A stretch of DNA of 64,000 nt from Variovorax atrisoli 110B (GTDB lineage: Bacteria; Pseudomonadota; Gammaproteobacteria; Burkholderiales; Burkholderiaceae_C): NCBI RefSeq assembly GCF_000382045.1, contig NZ_KB907450.1, positions 696,204-760,203 on the forward strand. The letters are read 5' to 3'. The translations under genes were made by a program, and so were the position numbers. How positions within the stretch are numbered: the first letter of the stretch is position 1; each line of letters begins with the position of its first letter. Below are positions 8,715-14,675 of the stretch, piece after piece. A model generated the notes under the pieces. That model did no database searches and was not told where the DNA came from. It worked only from the letters and a program-made list of their open reading frames with translations.

Positions 8715-8963
8715 ATGCGAACCCCGTTCCTGCGAGAAGGCAGCCCGGACGAACCACCCTTGGTGCCCGGGCGCGGCGCGGCGCTCAGGGCGCTGCTGCC
8801 GGTTGTGATGTGCTTCGTCGCCGCGGTGGGGTTCGTGATGATGGCTCTGTTCGTCCAGAACATCGTGGCGGCATCGGTGTTGACCACGGCCGCCATCGTT
8901 TCCCTCGGGATCGGACTGATCCTCGGCCTGAGCATGTGGGGCTTTCCGGGCCTGCCGCGCTAG
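8715..8963 (+). CDS. Small two-helix membrane protein
   Basis: An 82-residue protein of unknown function. The first ~25 residues are polar and Pro/Arg-rich. Two transmembrane segments follow, LRALLPVVMCFVAAVGFVMM and VLTTAAIVSLGIGLILGLSM, with a short C-terminal tail ending LPR. The start was moved to 8715 from an in-frame upstream ATG because a near-perfect gaggagga site lies 8-10 bases before it. The stop codon is followed directly by the ATG of the next gene, so the two are almost certainly translated as a pair. No family recognised. Confidence 0.65.
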   Translation: MRTPFLREGSPDEPPLVPGRGAALRALLPVVMCFVAAVGFVMMALFVQNIVAASVLTTAAIVSLGIGLILGLSMWGFPGLPR

Positions 8964-9257
8964 ATGTCCGCGCATGAAGAAGGCATGGCCGGCAAGCCTG
9001 CCGCGGCCCCCGTACTTCGCATCGGCAACTGGCGCCTGACCTTGATCGGCGCGGCGATCGGGCTGCTGATCGTGCTGGCGGTGCTCATGAAATGGATCGT
9101 CGAGCTGCAGGTGGAGGCGGCGCAGGAGCGGCGCCTGAGCGAAGCCGTCGCGCGCGAGGCCGCTGCACGCTGCCATGAGAAGACGCCGCTTCAGGCGGTC
9201 AGGGAATGCCTGGCGGAGCTTGCCGCCGGCGTTGCGGCTCGTTCACAGGAGCGCTGA
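8964..9257 (+). CDS. Small single-pass membrane protein
   Basis: A 97-residue protein whose ATG abuts the previous TAG with no spacer. A cytoplasmic-looking N-terminus of about 25 residues is followed by one transmembrane segment (LIGAAIGLLIVLAVLMKWIV) and a ~55-residue Glu/Arg/Ala-rich helix likely to be a coiled coil, containing two cysteines. Nothing in it identifies a family. The abutting arrangement implies a two-protein membrane unit with its neighbour. Partner or function unknown. Confidence 0.6.
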   Translation: MSAHEEGMAGKPAAAPVLRIGNWRLTLIGAAIGLLIVLAVLMKWIVELQVEAAQERRLSEAVAREAAARCHEKTPLQAVRECLAELAAGVAARSQER

Positions 9258-9267
9258 GCGAAATCGG

Positions 9268-9999
9268 TCAGCCATCGCGCATCCACTGGCCGGAAGCCGG
9301 GTTCACGACGGCAGGCTTGCCGCCCAGCATGAGCGACTCCTCGTCAGGATGTGCAGCGTTCGCTGCGGCGACGTCGAACTCGATCCGCAGTGCTTTCGCC
9401 ACGGAGGCGTCCTCGATGGGGAGCTCCCAGGTCAGGAAGACCAGGTTGCAGTCGCTGCCATGCGCGAAGTCGGCTGCATCGAAGCCGCTGCTGCCGCGCC
9501 GGATCACCGCGTGAGGCTGGCCGGTGTCGAAGATCGCCATGGTCCCGCGCTTGAGCGGAATGCGCCGGCCTGCGGCGGGAAAGTGCAGGTCCAGCCCCTT
9601 GTCCTCGCTCATGAAGAGATTGCAGAACGCCGCGAAGCCGTACTGCATGCCGTCGTGGTGGTACTTCGCACCGCGGCAGGCCATCAGGGCGACGTCGCTG
9701 GAAGCGAGCACCCCGGGCAGGTCCTGCGCCTGCGCCCAGTCGAACGCAGCCTGGACGCACAGCCGGTAGTCCGGCCAGCGCGCGCGGGCCCGTGCGAGGG
9801 GCAGGGGCTCCACGTCTCCGGGTTCCAGTGCGAGCTGCGAGGAGATCTCGCGTTCCCAGTCGGCGAGCAGGCGAGTGGGAGGCATGGGAACGTCCACCGT
9901 GCCGGTCAGCACCACGTCGCTCACGCGGCGGCTGCGCAGCATTTCGCCGCTTCGGAAGAAGGCGGTTGGCGAGGGATGCGATGGGGCGGGGTGGTTCAT
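9268..9999 (-). CDS. Probable 2OG-Fe(II) oxygenase-like protein
   Basis: A 243-residue protein. The segment AKYHHDGMQYG gives an H-x-D pair, and about 55 residues later FDTGQPHAVIRRG gives a distal His with Arg nearby, the facial triad and 2-oxoglutarate clamp order of the double-stranded beta-helix dioxygenases. Between them lie LDLHFPAAGRRIPLKRGTMA strands typical of that fold. This is inferred from motif spacing only; a different cupin enzyme is possible. It is convergent with the small membrane-protein pair (10-base gap) and divergent from the GNAT gene at 10097. Confidence 0.45.
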   Translation of the reverse strand: MNHPAPSHPSPTAFFRSGEMLRSRRVSDVVLTGTVDVPMPPTRLLADWEREISSQLALEPGDVEPLPLARARARWPDYRLCVQAAFDWAQAQDLPGVLASSDVALMACRGAKYHHDGMQYGFAAFCNLFMSEDKGLDLHFPAAGRRIPLKRGTMAIFDTGQPHAVIRRGSSGFDAADFAHGSDCNLVFLTWELPIEDASVAKALRIEFDVAAANAAHPDEESLMLGGKPAVVNPASGQWMRDG

Positions 10000-10096
10000 C
10001 GCAGGGCAGTGTAGTGAGGGTGCGGTGCGGGCTGCCCCTCCAACCGTGCCTTGATAGCATCGCCGCCTTTGGCCGTGGGCCTGCCTGGGACTTCCA

Positions 10097-10633
10097 ATGC
10101 GCGTTGACCTTGTCTCCGAAGCACAGCACGAGTCGCTGGTCGACCTGCTGTCCGAGCTGCATGCCTATTACAACGACGGCGCCGAGGTCGCCCGAGAGCT
10201 GGTGAGAGAGCATCTGACCGCGAACCTGCTGGCCCCCGGGTCGTTCCAGCGCCTTGTCGTGGCGCAGGACGAAAGCGGGACGGTGATCGGCCTCGCAGCC
10301 ATCTCGCTGGTGTATTCGCTGGTCGATTTCTCTCCCGATCAGCGCAGGCACTGCCAGTTGAAGGAGCTCTACGTTCGCTCGTCGCACCGGAGCCACGGGG
10401 CCGGCAGGGCGTTGATGGCTTGGGTCGCCCGGTACGCCACAAGGCACGGGTGCGCCCGCATCGACTGGCCGGTAAAGGCGTTCAACCTGAGGGGCATCGC
10501 TTTCTACGAGAGCCTGGGTGCGAAGCGAGTCATGGAAAGGCTGGGCTACAGGCTTTCCGAGCCTGGATTGAGCCAGCTTGCCGGTTGCGCCGAGCACGAC
10601 GAGACGCTTCAATCTTCGAAATCACAGGCCTGA
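10097..10633 (+). CDS. GNAT-family N-acetyltransferase
   Basis: A 178-residue acetyltransferase domain. LKELYVRSSHRSHGAGRALM carries the acetyl-CoA pyrophosphate-binding loop (R-x-x-G-x-G/A type, residues ~95-115), and AFNLRGIAFYESLGAKRV is motif B near residue 135. It transfers acetyl from acetyl-CoA to an amine whose identity cannot be read from the sequence. It is divergent from the oxygenase-like gene at 9268, with 97 bases between the starts. The C-terminal ~25 residues after the domain are polar and probably disordered. Confidence 0.83.
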   Translation: MRVDLVSEAQHESLVDLLSELHAYYNDGAEVARELVREHLTANLLAPGSFQRLVVAQDESGTVIGLAAISLVYSLVDFSPDQRRHCQLKELYVRSSHRSHGAGRALMAWVARYATRHGCARIDWPVKAFNLRGIAFYESLGAKRVMERLGYRLSEPGLSQLAGCAEHDETLQSSKSQA

Positions 10634-10674
10634 GGACAGTCCGCGCTGTTGGCGCTCGGAAGATACCCTTAGAG

Positions 10675-10935
10675 ATGTTGAGTACCTACGGGTTAACATT
10701 TGGAACCACATCCGGTAAAACAGTTCGCGACCCCATGGAGACGTATCCCACCCTCAGGCAGGCCACGGGCGTGGCCCGCACGCTGAGCAGGCACTCGTCC
10801 TGCACCATGGTGGTCTACCGCGTGACCGAGGAGAAGTTCGTGACGGCGCATCCCTCCGACCACGTCAATGGGACCATCGAGGCCGTCTTCCGCGACGGCT
10901 ATCTGGTGCAGACCCTGCTGAGCAAGACACGCTGA
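10675..10935 (+). CDS. Small hypothetical protein
   Basis: An 86-residue ORF ending just before a good terminator, which supports it being a real transcription unit. Its central part (TMVVYRVTEEKFVTAHPSDH, then GTIEAVFRDGYLVQTL) looks like a small beta-rich domain. The start is uncertain: the ATG at 10675 has only a weak upstream GGAAGA, and an in-frame ATG at 10735 would give 66 residues and leave an AT-richer leader as promoter. No family recognised. The segment before residue 21 is less GC-rich than neighbouring genes, which favours the shorter form. Confidence 0.5.
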   Translation: MLSTYGLTFGTTSGKTVRDPMETYPTLRQATGVARTLSRHSSCTMVVYRVTEEKFVTAHPSDHVNGTIEAVFRDGYLVQTLLSKTR

Positions 10936-10963
10936 GCCGGCGCCGGACGGCGCTTCGCAAGGC

Positions 10964-10988
10964 AGGCCTCCTTCGGGAGGCCTTTCTT
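10964..10988 (+). terminator. Rho-independent terminator
   Basis: Perfect 8-bp stem AGGCCTCC/GGAGGCCT closed by a TTCG tetraloop and followed by TTCTT. It lies 29 bases after the stop of the small gene at 10675-10935. On the other strand it is immediately downstream of the serine-hydrolase gene ending at 11001, so it may serve both. Confidence 0.85.
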
Positions 10989-11000
10989 CATTTCCACGAA

Positions 11001-12599
11001 CTACGACGACGCGGGCACCGCCTGCATCAGCAGCGTCAGCGCCTTGCGAAGGCTCGTGACCGACGAGCTTTCGCCCTTGTCGAAGCCCATCCGCACCACC
11101 ACGAGGTCGTGGGACGGAACGATCAGCACCACCTGCCCGCCGGCACCAAGCATGTAGTAGGCCGTGGTCGGCACGGGCCACGTGCTCGTGCCGTTGAGCC
11201 AGAAGAAGCCGCCGTAGATCGGCCGCTTGTCGGCGGCCCAGGCCGGTGCGAGCGTGCTGACGAACTTGACGAAGCCTTCGGGCAGGATGCGCTCGCCGTT
11301 CCACACGCCGTCCTGCAGGTAGAGATTGGCCAGCCGCGCCCAGTCGCGGGCCGACATGAAGTCGTAGCCCTGTCCCATGAAGTTGCCGTACGGGTCGGTC
11401 TCCAGCGTCATCGTGCGGATGCCGATCTTGTCGAACAGGTTTCTCTGCGGGAACGACAGGTACTCCTCGCCGCGTTTCTCCACGGCCAGCCTGATCAGGT
11501 AGTTCGCCAGTACCGGATCGGTGTTGCGGTAGCGGCCGATGGTGTTCGGCGGCCATTGCTGTGGCCGCGTGGCCGCATAGTTGAAGATGTTGATGCGGCC
11601 CGTGTAGAAGTAGACGTGGTCGGGATAGGTGCCGTTGGGGTTGAAGTCCGGATCGTCCGGCGCCTTGATGCGAAGGCCGCTCGACATGTGCAGGATGTCG
11701 GAGATCCTGATCTCCTTGCGCTTGTCGTCCGCCCCTTGCCATTCCGGAATGGGCGCGCGCTGGTCGAGCTGGTATTCGCCCTGCTTCATGAGCACGCCGA
11801 GCATGGTCGCCGTCACGCTCTTGCCCATCGACCACGATTCCAGCGGTGTGCTCGGCGTGATGCCGTTCATGTAGCGCTCGCCGACGATGCGGCCCTTGTG
11901 CGTGACCACGAAAGCGGCGGTGTAGGCCTCGGGCAGTTCGAAGGCCGCGTCGACTGCCTGGCTCACCTTGGCGGTGTCGATGCCGGGTGGGATGCCGCCC
12001 GGCATGACGTCGCCCATGGGCCACGCCTGCGTCGCAGGATCGGGCAGGGCGCTATTGACCGTCACCGGGGCGAAGAAGACGTCGTCCCTGCCCGGCGGCA
12101 GCGTGATGCAGCCTTGCGAACCGTAGTAGCGGGCCGTCAACGTGGGGCCGCTGGGGATGGTGATGCGGACTTCTTTTTTCGTACGGTCGACGACCGGAGC
12201 GCCGACCTTCTTGCGTTGGGCGTAGGGGCCGGTGAAATAGCCCACGCTCTCGGCTGCGACGACGGGATCGAGCCCGGTGATGAAGGCTGCCGAGCACATC
12301 GTCTTGGCGAAGCCCGAGGTGTTGTGCTCGAGCGGATCGCCCGGCGGCGGCACGTATGGCGTGTCGAGTTCGTAGCTCCTGGCGCGGGCGATGAGGGCGT
12401 CGCGCGCCGGAAGTTCGGGGGTGTTCGCAGCCGGTGGCGTGGTGGTGGGAGGCGTGGTCCCACCCGTGCCCAGGCCAATGCCGATTCCTCCCACTGCGCC
12501 GCCACCGCCGCCTCCGCCCCCACCTCCGCATGAGGTTAAAACCATTACAAGAAGCGCGCCTGTCGCGATGGCAACGGGCGCGTCGGCAAACCTCTTCAT
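11001..12599 (-). CDS. Serine hydrolase lipoprotein, class C beta-lactamase fold
   Basis: A 532-residue protein. The N-terminus has a lipoprotein signal (VMVLTSC lipobox) followed at once by ten glycines and a Thr/Pro-rich linker, so it is probably lipid-anchored and extends into the periplasm. The catalytic S-x-x-K is Ser257-Met-Gly-Lys260 and the Y-x-N motif is Tyr357-Arg-Asn359. This arrangement fits the beta-lactamase family pfam00144, which includes esterases and 6-aminohexanoate-dimer hydrolases; true lactamase activity is not implied. The start at 12599 is chosen over 12659 because a GAGGAG site and the signal peptide begin there. Confidence 0.85.
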   Translation of the reverse strand: MKRFADAPVAIATGALLVMVLTSCGGGGGGGGGGAVGGIGIGLGTGGTTPPTTTPPAANTPELPARDALIARARSYELDTPYVPPPGDPLEHNTSGFAKTMCSAAFITGLDPVVAAESVGYFTGPYAQRKKVGAPVVDRTKKEVRITIPSGPTLTARYYGSQGCITLPPGRDDVFFAPVTVNSALPDPATQAWPMGDVMPGGIPPGIDTAKVSQAVDAAFELPEAYTAAFVVTHKGRIVGERYMNGITPSTPLESWSMGKSVTATMLGVLMKQGEYQLDQRAPIPEWQGADDKRKEIRISDILHMSSGLRIKAPDDPDFNPNGTYPDHVYFYTGRINIFNYAATRPQQWPPNTIGRYRNTDPVLANYLIRLAVEKRGEEYLSFPQRNLFDKIGIRTMTLETDPYGNFMGQGYDFMSARDWARLANLYLQDGVWNGERILPEGFVKFVSTLAPAWAADKRPIYGGFFWLNGTSTWPVPTTAYYMLGAGGQVVLIVPSHDLVVVRMGFDKGESSSVTSLRKALTLLMQAVPASS

Positions 12600-12680
12600 G
12601 GGGACTCCTCGCTCGGTTGTTGTTGCCGGAGTCTCAGCGAAACCGGTAACAAGCCGCAAGTCCGATCGTCGGATGAATTT

Positions 12681-13607
12681 TCAGCCTGCCGAAGCCTGCG
12701 ACGCGATCCACTCCCACACGGCGCGTACCCCCGGCTCGTCCTCCCTGCCATTGGCGACGGCGAGGAAGTAGCTGCCGGTGTCCAGCGCGGGCCCGAAGGG
12801 CTGCACGAGCGCGCCGCTGCGGAGTTCCTCGGCCGACAGCGTGAGGCTCAACAGGGCCACGCCATGGCCGGCGAGCGCGGCCAGCATGGCGTGCGTCTCG
12901 TCGGAGAACGACAGGCCCGATGCCTTCATCGCTCGCCCCCTCGGCGGCGCGATGCCGGCTTCGCGGAACCATCGCGGCCATACGGCGGGCGCGAGCGCCT
13001 GCGGCTGCCAGTCACAGTGGATCAGCCGGTGCTTCGGCAGGTCTGCCGCGTCGTTCAGGCCCAGCATCGGGCTGCACAGCGGCGCGTAGCGCTCGCGCAT
13101 CAGCTCGCGCGACACCAAGCCGGGCCAGTTGCCGTTGCCCGAGCGCACGGCGATGTCGGCCTCGCCGCGCGCCAGGTCGACCAGGGTGTCGCTCGCATGC
13201 AGCCGCAGTTCGACGCCGGGGCAGGCCTTGCGAAATGCCTCGATGCGCGGCAGCACCCAGCGCGCGGCGAAGGCGGTGTTGGTGCTCAGGGTCACGGCTT
13301 GCGAGGCGGGCGGGCGGCGCAGCTTGTCGACGCCGGCTTCCAGCAGGTCGAAGCCGGTGCGCAGGTCGTCGAAGAGCCGCTGCCCCGCTGGCGTCAGCGC
13401 GAGTTGTCGAGTGAGCCTGCGAAAAAGCGGCTGGCCGAGCGACTCCTCGAGCGCGCGCACCTGGTGGCTGATGGCCGACGGCGTCACCGAAAGCTCCTGC
13501 GCCGCCCGCTGGAAGCTCAGGTGGGCCGCCGCCGCCTCGAAGGCTCGCAGCGCGAGCAGCGGGGGCAGCCTGCGCGACGTGCGTACAGATGAGCCAATCT
13601 CTTTCAT
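12681..13607 (-). CDS. LysR-family transcriptional regulator, GcvA-like, paralogue 2
   Basis: A 308-residue LTTR with the DNA-binding domain in residues ~10-70 (LPPLLALRAFEAAAAHLSFQ, then SVTPSAISHQVRALEESLGQ) and a GcvA-type effector domain. Conserved stretches shared with the regulator at 7510-8412 include FSDETH, GHGVALLSL versus GQGVALMSL, and ALVQPFGP versus NLVQPFGP. It is divergent from the second azoreductase (13707), 99 bases apart, and likely controls it. Confidence 0.88.
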   Translation of the reverse strand: MKEIGSSVRTSRRLPPLLALRAFEAAAAHLSFQRAAQELSVTPSAISHQVRALEESLGQPLFRRLTRQLALTPAGQRLFDDLRTGFDLLEAGVDKLRRPPASQAVTLSTNTAFAARWVLPRIEAFRKACPGVELRLHASDTLVDLARGEADIAVRSGNGNWPGLVSRELMRERYAPLCSPMLGLNDAADLPKHRLIHCDWQPQALAPAVWPRWFREAGIAPPRGRAMKASGLSFSDETHAMLAALAGHGVALLSLTLSAEELRSGALVQPFGPALDTGSYFLAVANGREDEPGVRAVWEWIASQASAG

Positions 13608-13613
13608 GCGTGG

Positions 13614-13629
13614 AGAAATGATCGTTTGT
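13614..13629 (-). promoter_or_regulatory. Putative LysR operator, shared motif copy 2
   Basis: Read on the minus strand this is ACAAACGATCATTTCT, matching 14 of 16 bases of the element at 7455-7470. It ends 7 bases from the start of the LysR gene at 12681-13607 and lies 78 bases from the azoreductase start. Occupancy would block the regulator's own translation-start region, which suggests autoregulation. Inferred, not demonstrated. Confidence 0.5.
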
Positions 13630-13706
13630 GAAGCCGGCCTTTGAATCCTAGATTCGAAGCCAGCGCCCCATTCTGGCAGCGCGATACGAAAGAAGGAAAC
13701 TCATCC

Positions 13707-14459
13707 ATGAAGAACGCGACCATCAATATCCTCCACATCGACGCCAGCGCCCGGCCGGGCCGCTCCGACACCGACCTGCACGGCTCCCATACCCGCCGGC
13801 TCTCCGCGCGTTTCGTCGAGCGCTGGCGGAAGGCGCGGCCCGCCGACCGCGTCGACTACCTCGACGTCGGCCAGCAGCCGCCGGCACCCGTCGACGGGCG
13901 CTGGATCCACGCCGCCTTCACGCCCCCCGCCGCGCGCGAACCGTGGATGGCCGAGGTGCTCGCCGAGAGCGACAGGCTGGTCGACCAACTGCTCGCGGCC
14001 GACCTGATCGTGGTCGGCCTGCCCATGTACAACTTCAGCGCGCCGGCACAGTTCAAGGCCTGGATCGACAACATCGTGCGCGTGGGCCGGACCTTCGGTT
14101 TCGACCGCTCGCGCGGCGCGGTGCCGTACTGGCCGATGCTGGCGGACGCGGGCAAGCGCGCGGTGCTGCTGGGTGCGCGCGGCGATCACGGCTACGACCC
14201 GGGCGGGCGCATCGCTCACCTCAACCACACCGAGAGCAGCGTGCGCAGCGCGCTCGGCTACATCGGCATCACGGAGGTGCACGAGGCGGCGGTGGAGTCC
14301 GACGAGTTCGGCGGCGAGCAGCTCGCGCAGTCGATCCGGCGCGCGGAGCGGCGTGTGGACGCACTGGTCGACGCGCTGCTCGAGCCCGCCGAAGCTTCGA
14401 TGCCGATGGCAGCTTCGAAGGCGACCGTCGCCCTGAGCGCATCGGGAGAGGTGCTGTAG
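13707..14459 (+). CDS. FMN-dependent NADH-azoreductase / quinone reductase, paralogue 2
   Basis: A 250-residue flavodoxin-fold enzyme clearly paralogous to the one at 6694-7362. Both begin LLHIDASARPGRS/ILHIDASARPGRS and share HGSH.RRLS, the D-V-G turn, EPWM..VLAESD and the VPMYNF/LPMYNF..PA..K.WIDNIVR signature. A Met- and Ala-rich tail of about 25 residues has no counterpart in paralogue 1. The start at 13707 is preferred because an AGAAGGA site precedes it and homology begins there. It reduces quinone or azo-type acceptors with NAD(P)H; the exact substrate is unknown. Confidence 0.86.
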   Translation: MKNATINILHIDASARPGRSDTDLHGSHTRRLSARFVERWRKARPADRVDYLDVGQQPPAPVDGRWIHAAFTPPAAREPWMAEVLAESDRLVDQLLAADLIVVGLPMYNFSAPAQFKAWIDNIVRVGRTFGFDRSRGAVPYWPMLADAGKRAVLLGARGDHGYDPGGRIAHLNHTESSVRSALGYIGITEVHEAAVESDEFGGEQLAQSIRRAERRVDALVDALLEPAEASMPMAASKATVALSASGEVL

Positions 14460-14629
14460 AAATCGGCGGCGCCGGATTGGAGGGCTCGGGCTCCTCCGGC
14501 GGGTCGGGTGGTACGACGCAGTCTCGCTGCCGGGAGCGAGGCGCGTCCCGCGGGCGCTGAATCCGCCCGCGTCTGCACGGCGTAAATCCTGCATCTTCCG
14601 CGGCAACCCGAACCCACCGATACTCGGAG

Positions 14630-14644
14630 GGCGGGAAACCCGCC
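14630..14644 (+). other. GC-rich hairpin in the diguanylate cyclase leader
   Basis: GGCGGG-AAA-CCCGCC forms a perfect 6-bp stem 31 bases before the diguanylate cyclase start. There is no T-run, so it is not an intrinsic terminator. The surrounding 216-bp gap is otherwise without recognisable signals, and no known c-di-GMP riboswitch consensus was seen. It may affect ribosome access. Confidence 0.35.
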
Positions 14645-14675
14645 GCCGGCAACGTACCGGCCCCGAGCAAGTTCA

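Noticed and set aside
11001..12599. True class C beta-lactamase
   Set aside because: The S-x-x-K and Y-x-N motifs are shared by many esterases and amidases of this fold; the N-terminal insert and lack of an AmpR partner argue against a resistance enzyme.
14460..14675. c-di-GMP riboswitch upstream of the diguanylate cyclase
   Set aside because: Only a simple GGCGGG/CCCGCC hairpin is present; the conserved GEMM sequence elements are absent.
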